Part shown: positions 8,208 through 16,254 of the stretch, piece by piece
Layout: every line of letters starts with the position of its first letter
Position numbering within the stretch: position 1 is the first letter of the stretch
Assembly: GCA_005772955.1 (NCBI GenBank)
Contig: SXID01000262.1
Coordinates: forward strand, 1 to 36,076
DNA: 36,076 nt
Reading direction: 5' to 3'
From: Planctomycetia bacterium
GTDB lineage: Bacteria > Planctomycetota > Planctomycetia > Gemmatales > Gemmataceae
The notes under the pieces: model-generated
Told to the model about the DNA's origin: nothing
The model's database searches: none
The model's input: only the letters and a program-made list of their open reading frames with translations
Program-made: the position numbers and the translations under genes

Positions 8208-10253
8208 ATGAGCGAACAACCCGGTGCCCCCGCGGAGCCGGCCAAGCACATCCCACACCAGTCCTTCTGGCTGTTCGTGATGTGTCTGACCGGGGTCGAT
8301 TATTTCTCGACGCTCGGCTACCAGCCGTCGATCGCATACCAGAACGCTGGCCTGCTCGCGCCGATTGCAACGGTGGTGTTGGTGCTGGTCACGCTATTCG
8401 GTGCGTTGCCCATCTATGCCTACGTCGCGAAGAAGTCCTTCGAGGGACAAGGCTCAATCGGGATGCTCGCGAAGCTCGTCTCCGGGTGGCCGGGCAAGGT
8501 CATGGTTCTCGTGCTCCTCGGCTTCGCCGCGACTGGGTTCGTCATCACCAAGACGCTGTCCGCTGCCGACGCCGCCGTTCACCTGCTCGAGAACCCGAAC
8601 TGGCCATGGCAGCCCGGCCCCGGTGAAACCGCCCAGCTCATCGCGGTAACGATGCTGCTACTCATGCTGCTTGGTGCAATGTTCATGCGTGGGTTCCGCG
8701 AGGTGATCGGGCTGGCCGCCGTTATCGTCGCGGTCTACCTCACGCTCAATCTCGTCGTCCTCGGCGCTGGCGTGAACTACCTGATCGACCACCCGGAGAA
8801 ATGGCACGCGTGGATCATCCGGCTCGAACGCGGCGAATGGTATCTGGCGCACAATCCGCTCGGTTCAGTCGCGGGCTTCGGCGGCATGTTGGCAGTTAGC
8901 CTGCTACTGTTCCCCAAACTCGCGCTCGGCCTCAGTGGATTCGAGACCGGTGTCGCGGTGGCGGCCCACGTCCGCGGGCGCGCGGATGACGACCCCAAGA
9001 ACCCGATGGGCCGGATCGCCAACATCCGCAAACTGCTCATCACCGCCGCGGTCATCATGTCGGTGTATCTGCTCGCGACCTCGGTCGTCATCAGCACCCT
9101 CATCGAGCCGGAGGAGATTACCCCGGTGAAAGCAGAGGGCGGGCTGCCGAAGGACACGAACGGCAAAGAGCTGAAACACGTCGAGGACTGGCCGAAGACA
9201 CCCGCCGCTGGCCGCGCGCTAGCGTACATCGCGCACGGACAAGGCGGGTACGGGAAGTCCATCTGCCGGCTATTCGGCCCGACCTTCGGCACAATCTACG
9301 ACATCAGTACCATCGTCATCCTCTGGTTCGCCGGCGCCAGCGCAATGGTGGGACTGCTCAACCTCGTACCACAGTACCTCCCGCGATACGGCATGGCGCC
9401 CGAGTGGGCGAGCGCGGTGCGCCCGTTGGTGTTGCTCTTCACCGGGGTGAACCTGCTCGTCACCTGGGTGTTCAAGGCGAACGTGGACGCGCAGGGCGGG
9501 GCCTACGCGACCGGCGTCCTCATGCTGATGACGAGCGCGTGCGTGGCCAGCGTCATCGACGTGTGGCGCGAGCGCGAGGGCCGGTGGTATCAGCGGCTGT
9601 CGTGGCGATTCGTCCTCATTACCGCTGTGTTCGTCTACACCACGGTCGCGAACGAAGTGGAGAAAGGCTTCCAAGGGCTGATAATTTCGCTGTTCTTCAT
9701 CGCGACCATCCTCGCCATGTCGTTCTGGTCGCGGTGGTCGCGCAGCCGCGAACTGCGGTTCGCGGGGTTCAAGATACCGGACGCCGAGTCGCGGCTGATG
9801 TGGGACACGCTCCGGGACCTGGAGCTATCGGTGCTGGTGCCGCACCGGCCGGGTCGGCGGAGCCTCGCGAACAAGGAATCGCAGATCCGCCGCGAACACC
9901 GCATCCCACGCGACCTCGTCATCATTTTCGTCCAAGTGGAACTGGCTGACGCGAGCGACTTCGTGAACGAACCGGTACTGCGTGTGGAGCAGGAGGACGG
10001 CCGCTACGTGTTGAAGATCGCCGGGGCATCCTCGATCGCGCACACACTCGCGGCGTTGGCTCTGGAGATGGCGAAGGTGGGGCGCCCACCGGAGGTTCAC
10101 TTCGGGTGGACCGACGACAGTCCGGTGTCCGGCACGCTCGGCTTCCTGCTGTTCGGCGAGGGCAACGTACCGTGGATGGTGCGAGACCTGATCCGCCGCG
10201 CCGAACCAGATGAGGCGAAGCGCCCGCTCATCATCATCGCGGGCACAGCTTGA
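8208..10253 (+). CDS. APC-superfamily amino acid/cation permease
   Basis: This 681-residue multi-pass transporter has an N-terminal motif (GVDYFSTLGYQPSIAY) and helix pattern resembling the amino acid-polyamine-organocation superfamily, including the KimA-like potassium/amino acid branch. About 12 hydrophobic segments occupy roughly residues 20-520, with a charged extracytoplasmic insert near 300-345. The last about 150 residues (after SRWSRSRELRFAGFKIPD) form a soluble C-terminal domain, probably cytoplasmic and regulatory. It could import an amino acid or potassium; the sequence does not decide. The 137 bp before ATG 8208 contain no recognisable element and no strong ribosome-binding site. 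It ends convergent to the kinase gene, with an inverted repeat between them. Confidence 0.82.
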   Translation: MSEQPGAPAEPAKHIPHQSFWLFVMCLTGVDYFSTLGYQPSIAYQNAGLLAPIATVVLVLVTLFGALPIYAYVAKKSFEGQGSIGMLAKLVSGWPGKVMVLVLLGFAATGFVITKTLSAADAAVHLLENPNWPWQPGPGETAQLIAVTMLLLMLLGAMFMRGFREVIGLAAVIVAVYLTLNLVVLGAGVNYLIDHPEKWHAWIIRLERGEWYLAHNPLGSVAGFGGMLAVSLLLFPKLALGLSGFETGVAVAAHVRGRADDDPKNPMGRIANIRKLLITAAVIMSVYLLATSVVISTLIEPEEITPVKAEGGLPKDTNGKELKHVEDWPKTPAAGRALAYIAHGQGGYGKSICRLFGPTFGTIYDISTIVILWFAGASAMVGLLNLVPQYLPRYGMAPEWASAVRPLVLLFTGVNLLVTWVFKANVDAQGGAYATGVLMLMTSACVASVIDVWREREGRWYQRLSWRFVLITAVFVYTTVANEVEKGFQGLIISLFFIATILAMSFWSRWSRSRELRFAGFKIPDAESRLMWDTLRDLELSVLVPHRPGRRSLANKESQIRREHRIPRDLVIIFVQVELADASDFVNEPVLRVEQEDGRYVLKIAGASSIAHTLAALALEMAKVGRPPEVHFGWTDDSPVSGTLGFLLFGEGNVPWMVRDLIRRAEPDEAKRPLIIIAGTA

Positions 10254-10260
10254 GTCGGCT

Positions 10261-10341
10261 CAGGTCACAAGTCTGTTACTCTCAAGGCGAGGACATAAGG
10301 CGACATCGTGTTCGACTCAAGACTTGCAGACATGTGACCTG
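10261..10341. terminator. Inverted repeat between convergent genes, likely bidirectional terminator
   Basis: CAGGTCACAAGTCT at 10261-10274 faces AGACTT (10320-10325) and GTGACCTG (10334-10341) on the other side, so CAGGTCAC and AAGTCT are both matched. It lies entirely between the permease stop (10253) and the kinase stop (10358) and could end both transcripts. The loop is long and there is no T tract. Confidence 0.5.
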
Positions 10342-10357
10342 AAGAACCGCGCAGTGG

Positions 10358-13300
10358 CTATTCCGGCCGGGTATCCCACACCGCGACCTGTCCTTCGCCA
10401 CCGGTCACGAGCAGCTTGCCGTCCGCAGAGAACTCGATGACGGTGACCGGCGTCGAGTGCCGACGGAGCCCGAACAGCTCCTGCGCCGTCCGTAGATCCC
10501 AAAACTTGACCTCACCCGTCGCACACCCGCTCACGAGGGTGCGACCGTCGGGCGTAGCACCCAAGCCCGTGACCCGGCCGACGTGACCGAACAGTTTCAT
10601 CTCTTCCCGTCCACCAACAGTCCAGACTCCTACCACACCGTCGCGCCCCGCGACCGCGATTCGAGCGCCCGCAGGCAAGAACCGGAACGCGGCTTGCTCG
10701 TCGGCGGGGACCGTTGTCAGCCGCTCCGGTGTGCCGATGACCCACACGCCCACGCCGGTCGTGGTGCGAGCGGCGATGTACAGCCCGTCATCGGAGATGG
10801 TGATGTCGCGCACCGGACGCCGGTGCCCGGTGTCGATTGTGCCCACTGCGGTCTTGTCCTTGACCGCCCACACGCTCACACGCCCCGAATCATCGCCCAC
10901 GGCCAATCGCACCCCGTCCGGGGTGAGAGACGCGGCCGTCGGCGTGAGGTAGTCTGGTAACTTCACGCGCAGCCGCTCCTCGACCACGCCGCCAACGGAA
11001 CAAACGACCGCGTCTCGCCCGTCGAAGACGACGCCGCGGCGCGTCCCGTTTTCCAGGAGTTGCACCGCGCGGAACCTGCGTTCGCCACCCTCGACGACTG
11101 TTGCTTTCCGACTACCCTTCTCGAACTCCGTGAGTTCGGTGTCCGTGGTGATGACGAACTCGCCACTCCCGGGGCGCGCGACACTTGGGTGTACGCCGAT
11201 TGCGGTCACGCGTCCGACCGTCGTGACACCCAAGTCGCGCGCATCAGACGGAAGATTCCATGAACGGATGACGCCGTCAGCGCCAGCGGTGAACAGCGTC
11301 TTGCCGTCGGGGGAGTAGACCCCAGCGCGCACCGGACCGATGTCGCCGGTGGGGAACTCCTGGAACGGAAGTTGCACACGGCCGAGGGTTCCGCTGAGGG
11401 CAAACCCTCCTCGGCCCGGCACGATCACGACCCATTCGACCCTTCCGGCGGCCGGCAACAAACGCGGCACCTGGCTGGGAGCCAGGAAGAGCGCGCCGTG
11501 GTCGAACCCGAGTATCGTTGTCCCGTCGTCAGCGATCGCCAGCGCGTTAACCCACCGCCCCGCGGGGTATCCTGGTCCCGTACCCGGGAGAAGGTCGGCA
11601 GTGTAGCAACTCACCGCTCCGTCGTTGTCCGCAACGACGACGCTCTTCCCGTCGCTCGAAACATGGATGCGGACGACAACCCGTTTCGCCCCCTCTGGAA
11701 CGACGATCGCCCGTTCGACTTCTCCGAAGGTCTGCCGCGTGAGTCGGCCGCTCCGCCCACCGGCGTAGAGTGCGTTGCCATCCGGCGAGAGCGCGAAGCA
11801 GTGCGAGCCGGCGGCAAAATTACGAAGGTCAGGGGACGCCTCAATAGGCGCTCCGTTCGGTGCAACGCCCCATCCCGTCACGCCCGTCGATTGGCTCTTG
11901 GTGAGGAGCAGCGTACCGCCCCTCGCGAACGCGACCTGGTGGAGTGCACTGTCGTGTGCCTTCACCGTGCCGAGTTGCTTGCCGGTGGCGCGGTTCCAGA
12001 CGGCGAGCGTGCCGTCGGCGTGGCCGCTAGCGAGCCGGGCGCCGTCAGGCGACACCGCGAGCGCGGTCACCGGGCCGGCGGGGCAGACGATCAGCAGCCG
12101 CTCGGCCTTCACCTGACGTGAGAGGTAGTCGTGCGCGAAGTCCGGAGACTCCGAGGGCGGACCCGTGCGGCGTGCCGAGTCAAGCGCGTCGGTAGCGGAT
12201 TTCGTGTTCCCGGCGCGCCAGGCGTGGAACGCATCCCGTACATGGCGGACGTACTCGCGATGCCGGTCGGTGCGGTCTCGGTCGGCCTGGTCACGAACGA
12301 AGGTGTCTCGTTCCGTCCTGAGCTGGGCCGTTTGGAACGAGTTTCGATACGAGTTCCAGGTGCCGAGAAGCGTTACGGCCAGTGCCACGACGGCGAGAAC
12401 CACCACGGCGACGAACTGGTCGTTGCGGCGGACCCAGCGGAGCGTGCGACCGGACCACGCGAGCGGGCGGGCGACCGTGGGTTGTCCGTCGAGGAACCGA
12501 CGCAGGTCGTCGGCCAGGTCGATCGCAGTGCGGTACCGTTCGCTCGTGGTGACGGCCATGGCCTTCAGACAGATCGCCTCCAGGTCGCGCGGGATGTCGG
12601 GCCGCAATTGCCGCGGGTGCATGGCTCTCCCCTCGACAGACTGGCGCAGGATCTCCACGTCGCTGGCCCCATCGTAGGGCGCGCGGCCCGCGACCAGTTC
12701 GTAGAGCACTACCCCCAGTGCGTAAACATCGGCCGGCGGGCCGATGTCCTGGCGCCGGGCCTGGGCTTGTTCTGGAGACATGTATTTCGGTGTGCCGAGG
12801 ATCTGCCGCGTGCCGGTCTCCGATGGGCCGCCGCGATCGGCCAGTTTCGCCAGCCCGAAGTCCACCAGGCGCGGGATGTAGTACTCGCCGCGCAAGTGCA
12901 CGCTCCCAGCGGGTGGTTCGTCGTTCTCCGCAACCTTCATCTCCTGTAGGATCACGTTGTTCGGCTTCAGGTCGCGGTGGAGTACACCGCGGTCGTGCGC
13001 GTGCTGAACCGCGTCAGCCATGGTGGCGATGAGCCGGGCCGCCTGCCGCACGGGGACGGGAAACGCCTGCCGGTCGATCCACCCGGCGAGTGTCTGACCG
13101 GGGCAGAACGTGGTAGCGATGAAGCAAATCGGGCCGACCTCGCCCCACTCGTATACCGGCACCAGATTAGGGTGGTCGAACTCAGAGGCCGCGAGCGCTT
13201 CGAGTTTGAGTCGACGTTTCGCGTCCTCGTTCATCAGCATGTCGGGGCGCGGAACCTTGAGCGCAACCTCGCGCTGGAGTTTGGGGTCGTAGGCGAGGAA

Positions 13301-13624
13301 CACTATCCCGCACCCGCCCTTGCCGAGTTGCCGGCGCAGTTCAAACCGGCCAATCCGGTGTGGGCCGCTCGGAACGGGGACCGGTTGGCTCGGACGGTCG
13401 ATGCGGTCTGGATCTGGAAGCACTTCGCCGCGCGAACCCTCATTGAACCCGTCCAGGTGCAGCGGTATCACGGGGTGTTCAGTCGTGTTGGGCGGGGGAT
13501 TGACTGGCGGGAACGAGGCGTGGACCGTGAGATCTTTCACGTCCCCACCCTCAAGCCCCTGATCATAGGCTGCAAGGAACCGGGCCAGGGTCTCGTCGAG
13601 TTTCAGTGAGTCGGACGAATCCAT
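10358..13624 (-). CDS. Membrane Ser/Thr protein kinase fused to WD40 repeats
   Basis: This 1088-residue protein joins a Hanks-type kinase to a WD40 sensor domain, a common planctomycete architecture. Numbered from ATG 13624, it shows the glycine loop GKGGCG at 101-106, catalytic lysine in VALK at K123, HRDLKPNN with the catalytic aspartate at 218, DFG at 255-257 and SPEQ in the activation segment. All catalytic residues are present. A proline-rich leader precedes the kinase. A transmembrane helix lies at about 404-422, followed by a charged coiled segment and then WD40-type repeats from about 510 to the end (SPDGARLASGHADGTLAVWN and similar). The kinase is cytoplasmic and the WD40 part is on the far side of the membrane. 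An in-frame ATG at 13696 adds 24 residues, but these come from an AT-rich stretch that looks like leader. Neither start has a strong ribosome-binding site. Confidence 0.93.
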   Translation of the reverse strand: MDSSDSLKLDETLARFLAAYDQGLEGGDVKDLTVHASFPPVNPPPNTTEHPVIPLHLDGFNEGSRGEVLPDPDRIDRPSQPVPVPSGPHRIGRFELRRQLGKGGCGIVFLAYDPKLQREVALKVPRPDMLMNEDAKRRLKLEALAASEFDHPNLVPVYEWGEVGPICFIATTFCPGQTLAGWIDRQAFPVPVRQAARLIATMADAVQHAHDRGVLHRDLKPNNVILQEMKVAENDEPPAGSVHLRGEYYIPRLVDFGLAKLADRGGPSETGTRQILGTPKYMSPEQAQARRQDIGPPADVYALGVVLYELVAGRAPYDGASDVEILRQSVEGRAMHPRQLRPDIPRDLEAICLKAMAVTTSERYRTAIDLADDLRRFLDGQPTVARPLAWSGRTLRWVRRNDQFVAVVVLAVVALAVTLLGTWNSYRNSFQTAQLRTERDTFVRDQADRDRTDRHREYVRHVRDAFHAWRAGNTKSATDALDSARRTGPPSESPDFAHDYLSRQVKAERLLIVCPAGPVTALAVSPDGARLASGHADGTLAVWNRATGKQLGTVKAHDSALHQVAFARGGTLLLTKSQSTGVTGWGVAPNGAPIEASPDLRNFAAGSHCFALSPDGNALYAGGRSGRLTRQTFGEVERAIVVPEGAKRVVVRIHVSSDGKSVVVADNDGAVSCYTADLLPGTGPGYPAGRWVNALAIADDGTTILGFDHGALFLAPSQVPRLLPAAGRVEWVVIVPGRGGFALSGTLGRVQLPFQEFPTGDIGPVRAGVYSPDGKTLFTAGADGVIRSWNLPSDARDLGVTTVGRVTAIGVHPSVARPGSGEFVITTDTELTEFEKGSRKATVVEGGERRFRAVQLLENGTRRGVVFDGRDAVVCSVGGVVEERLRVKLPDYLTPTAASLTPDGVRLAVGDDSGRVSVWAVKDKTAVGTIDTGHRRPVRDITISDDGLYIAARTTTGVGVWVIGTPERLTTVPADEQAAFRFLPAGARIAVAGRDGVVGVWTVGGREEMKLFGHVGRVTGLGATPDGRTLVSGCATGEVKFWDLRTAQELFGLRRHSTPVTVIEFSADGKLLVTGGEGQVAVWDTRPE

Positions 13625-13766
13625 CAGCAATTGACCAGACGTGGTCGGGCGATCGCCCCGCCCCAAAGTATCAAGTTTACTATATCCAGTACGCATTGCA
13701 GAACCGCGATTTCCGTGAAATCACCCGCGGTTGGCCTGCTATCCTGTCCTGATCCGCACTGCTCAT

Positions 13767-13770
13767 GAGG
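13767..13770 (+). promoter_or_regulatory. Shine-Dalgarno GAGG favouring the GTG start of the MDR gene
   Basis: GAGG ends nine bases before GTG 13780. That start gives the family-typical beginning V/M-K-A-L-V-V, whereas the ATG at 13765 overlaps this site and adds five atypical residues. Confidence 0.5.
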
Positions 13771-13779
13771 ATCACCGTC

Positions 13780-14784
13780 GTGAAAGCACTTGTCGTTCAG
13801 TCCGCGTTCGGGTTCGAGAACATCGCAGTCGTAGACCGACCCGACCCGACACTGGGGCCAGGACAGGTTCTCGTGCGCGTGCGGGCGGTGTCGCTGAACT
13901 TCCGCGACCTGCTCCTTGTGAAGGGGCAGTACAACCCGCGTCTGCAGTTCCCCCGAATCCTAGGTTCCGACGCAGCCGGTGAGGTCGTCGAGGTCGGTGA
14001 CGGCGCGACGCGCTTCAAAGTAGGTGATCGCGTGGCGAACTGCTTCATGACGGGTTGGAGCGAAGGCCCGATTACCGACGCGGCTGCGAAATCCGCGCTT
14101 GGCAGCGACCGCGATGGCGTGTTCGCCGAACTCGTGCCGATTGACGAGCGAGCGCTAGTGAACGTACCGGAACACCTCACGTTTGAAGAGGCCGCGACGC
14201 TGCCGTGCGCCGCGGTGACGGCGTGGAACGCGCTGACAACGGCCGAAACCGGGCCAGGCACAACCGTGCTTCTCCAGGGCACGGGCGGCGTGTCGATCTT
14301 CGCACTCCAGTTCGCGCACGCACTCGGCGCGAAGGCGCTAATCACTTCCAGTAGTGAGGAGAAACTCGCCCGCGCCGCCACACTAGGCGTGACTGCGGGC
14401 GTGAACTACCGCACGAACCCGGACTGGGACAAGTGGGCGCGCCAGCAGACCGGCGGCAGCGGTGTCGATGTGGTAGTCGAGGTAGGCGGTGCGGGCACGC
14501 TGGAGCGATCGCTGAAAGCAGTCCGAACGGGTGGGCATGTCGCGCTGATCGGTGTGCTAGCAGGTACGGGCGCGATCAACCCTATGATGATCCTTATGAA
14601 GGCAATCCGGGTGCAAGGCGTGTTCGTCGGTTCGCACGCGATGTTCGAGGAGATGAACCGCGTCATCGTAGAGAAGCGGATCCGGCCTATGATCGACCGG
14701 GTGTTCCCGTTCGCGGAGGCTGGCGCCGCCTTCAAGCATCTCGAAAGCGGTTCGCACTTCGGCAAGGTCGTGATGAGCTTTTGA
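13780..14784 (+). CDS. NAD(P)-dependent MDR-family alcohol dehydrogenase / quinone oxidoreductase
   Basis: This protein of about 334 residues belongs to the medium-chain dehydrogenase/reductase superfamily. It has the N-terminal GroES-like domain (VKALVVQSAFGFENIAVVDRP, then SLNFRDLLLVKGQYNP), GSDAAGEVVEVGDGATRFKVGDRV, and a Rossmann domain with GTGGVSIFALQFAHALGAKALITSSS. Typical zinc ligands at the catalytic site are absent: where zinc alcohol dehydrogenases have a cysteine, this has NFRDL. It is therefore probably a zinc-independent reductase of the quinone-oxidoreductase type, despite frequent 'zinc-type alcohol dehydrogenase-like' labels. The substrate is unknown. An alternative start is ATG 13765. 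It is divergent from the kinase gene (155 bp between the two chosen starts) and convergent with the sulfatase-like gene. Confidence 0.92.
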   Translation: MKALVVQSAFGFENIAVVDRPDPTLGPGQVLVRVRAVSLNFRDLLLVKGQYNPRLQFPRILGSDAAGEVVEVGDGATRFKVGDRVANCFMTGWSEGPITDAAAKSALGSDRDGVFAELVPIDERALVNVPEHLTFEEAATLPCAAVTAWNALTTAETGPGTTVLLQGTGGVSIFALQFAHALGAKALITSSSEEKLARAATLGVTAGVNYRTNPDWDKWARQQTGGSGVDVVVEVGGAGTLERSLKAVRTGGHVALIGVLAGTGAINPMMILMKAIRVQGVFVGSHAMFEEMNRVIVEKRIRPMIDRVFPFAEAGAAFKHLESGSHFGKVVMSF

Positions 14785-14798
14785 ATAGAAGAATGACA

Positions 14799-14867
14799 AA
14801 CCATAAAGGCGCGAAGGACACAAACAAGACCGAAGGCGAGATTTGTGTCCCGTTTGCCTAGGTGGTT
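14799..14867. repeat. Inverted repeat between convergent genes (GGACACAAA type)
   Basis: GGACACAAA at 14816-14824 is perfectly complementary to 14842-14850, and AACCA at 14799-14803 to 14863-14867; the stretches between match only partly. It fills the gap between the MDR stop and the sulfatase-like stop and may terminate both. The sequence type (AACCA-AAAGG-GGACACAAA) resembles a dispersed intergenic repeat and not a gene-specific terminator. Confidence 0.55.
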
Positions 14868-14869
14868 AA

Positions 14870-16144
14870 TCACTCCTCTCTTTTCTCCACCTCCGCGCGC
14901 AATTTCGCTTCGAGTTCGTCCACGCGGTCGATGTTCCCCCGGCGGACGTTGTTCACCTCACAGCGATCGTCCGGCTTCTCGTACAACAGCGGCTCGCGCG
15001 GTGGGTCGCCCTCGGGCACGCGCGTCGGCACCAACAGCGCTGAGTCGTGGGTGCGAATCGCGATTTCAGCAGCATCACCGAGTTCGAGTGTCGTGGACGC
15101 AAACTCGCGCGCGGAGGGTGCTTCACCGCGGGCGAGCGGGAGCAAGTTGAAGCCGGTCGCGTCAGAGGGCGGTGTGATCCCAAACAACGCGAGCAGTGTT
15201 GGGAACACATCCGGTGGTTGTGTGAACCCCGACACCCGGCGACCGGCGTGTTCCGCACCAGGTAGGCGCAGGAACAGCGGCAGGTGAACGAGTTCTTCGT
15301 GGAGCCAGGGCCGGTGAATCCCGATCTGCCCGTGTTCGCCAAGCGGGTACCCGTAGTCCGACGTGACCAGCCACGCGGCCGACTGATCCAGGCCGAGTTC
15401 GCGCAGGTAGTCGAACAGGCCGCCGAGTTCCGCATCGAGTTTGGTCACGACGGACGCGAACGTCTTGTGCAACCAGTCCCAGGCGTCAGGATCGGCGCGG
15501 TCGAATGGTCCGGTCGGCGGGTCCGCGAACGGCGTGACCGGTTCTTCATTCGGGAATGGGTCGGCCGTGGTCGGTTCGGGTTCCTCGTCTTCCCCGTCCA
15601 CCGCTTCCTCAAGATCGCCTCCAGACTCCCCGTTCTTGGTTGGTTCCGCTGATTCTTCTTCGGGCGCGGGGGCGAGTTCGTCTTCGAGATACGCCTCGAA
15701 CACGTCTTGCTGCACATCCCACGGCGGAATGAGCCGGTCCGTTTCGATCCAAAGGATAAAGTCGGACGCATCCGCAAGACGGTCGAGAATGTCAGGGAAT
15801 GCGCGCAAGAGGTGTTCGAGCGGGGAGGCATCCTCGGCTTGTGGGCGCGCGTCGAACACTTCGCCCCAGCAAGCGTAGAACCAGTCGGGGGCGTCGGTGT
15901 CGGGGTGGTTCGCGCGCACCAAAAGCGTCTTCGTTCCTTCGCGTAGCCGCGACCCAAAGGGGAGCGTCCCCCCCAACCACGCACGGCGAGCCGCGGTCGG
16001 CTCGGGACGATCGCTGATGTGCCGGTCAAACGTGACTGCCTCCGACGCGAGTCGGTCGAGGTGCGGCGTCCCGACCCAGTCGTTGCCGTACACGCCCAAC
16101 CACCCGGTCGGGCATCCGTTCAGCGCGAAAACGATTACTTTCAT
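14870..16144 (-). CDS. Sulfatase-like protein with degenerate active site
   Basis: This 424-residue protein has the alkaline-phosphatase/sulfatase fold pattern: GVYGNDWVGTPHLDRLASEAVTFDRH near the N-terminus and TSDYGYPLGEHGQIG, LHEELVHLPLFLRLPG and PPDVFPTLLALFGI towards the C-terminus. The key residues of an active type I sulfatase are missing. The metal-binding DD near the N-terminus is replaced by LN. The formylglycine motif C/S-x-P-x-R is not seen (PTAARRAW at 49-56 aligns there). SD-H-G has become SDYG. A strongly acidic low-complexity insert of about 50-60 residues occupies the middle. No signal peptide. The start at 16144 is chosen because a purine-rich GGAAGGA precedes it and the beta-strand MKVIVFALNG begins there; the open frame extends 15 codons further. 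It is probably a pseudoenzyme or a very divergent phosphohydrolase. Confidence 0.82.
   Translation of the reverse strand: MKVIVFALNGCPTGWLGVYGNDWVGTPHLDRLASEAVTFDRHISDRPEPTAARRAWLGGTLPFGSRLREGTKTLLVRANHPDTDAPDWFYACWGEVFDARPQAEDASPLEHLLRAFPDILDRLADASDFILWIETDRLIPPWDVQQDVFEAYLEDELAPAPEEESAEPTKNGESGGDLEEAVDGEDEEPEPTTADPFPNEEPVTPFADPPTGPFDRADPDAWDWLHKTFASVVTKLDAELGGLFDYLRELGLDQSAAWLVTSDYGYPLGEHGQIGIHRPWLHEELVHLPLFLRLPGAEHAGRRVSGFTQPPDVFPTLLALFGITPPSDATGFNLLPLARGEAPSAREFASTTLELGDAAEIAIRTHDSALLVPTRVPEGDPPREPLLYEKPDDRCEVNNVRRGNIDRVDELEAKLRAEVEKREE
15941..15966. repeat. Half-copy of the AGCCGC repeat inside the sulfatase-like gene
   Basis: The bases GCGTAGCCGCGACCC (15941-15955), then AAAGGGGAGCG, match the left arm of the palindrome at 5836. 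The facing arm is absent. On the coding strand it specifies residues about 60-68 (TLPFGSRLR) immediately after the position of the missing sulfatase catalytic motif. Confidence 0.75.
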
Positions 16145-16254
16145 ACGGTGACGGATCCTTCCGAGTGTGAGAAGGTTCACTAAGACCACGCGGGCCTATT
16201 CACTGCGGTCCGTGGTGATAAACTATCGAGGTACGCATCGCAGAGGGGGTTCGC

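Noticed and set aside
14433-14861. 142-codon plus-strand open frame in the MDR gene 3' half
   Set aside because: Out-of-frame translation of a certain oxidoreductase gene that continues into the intergenic repeat.
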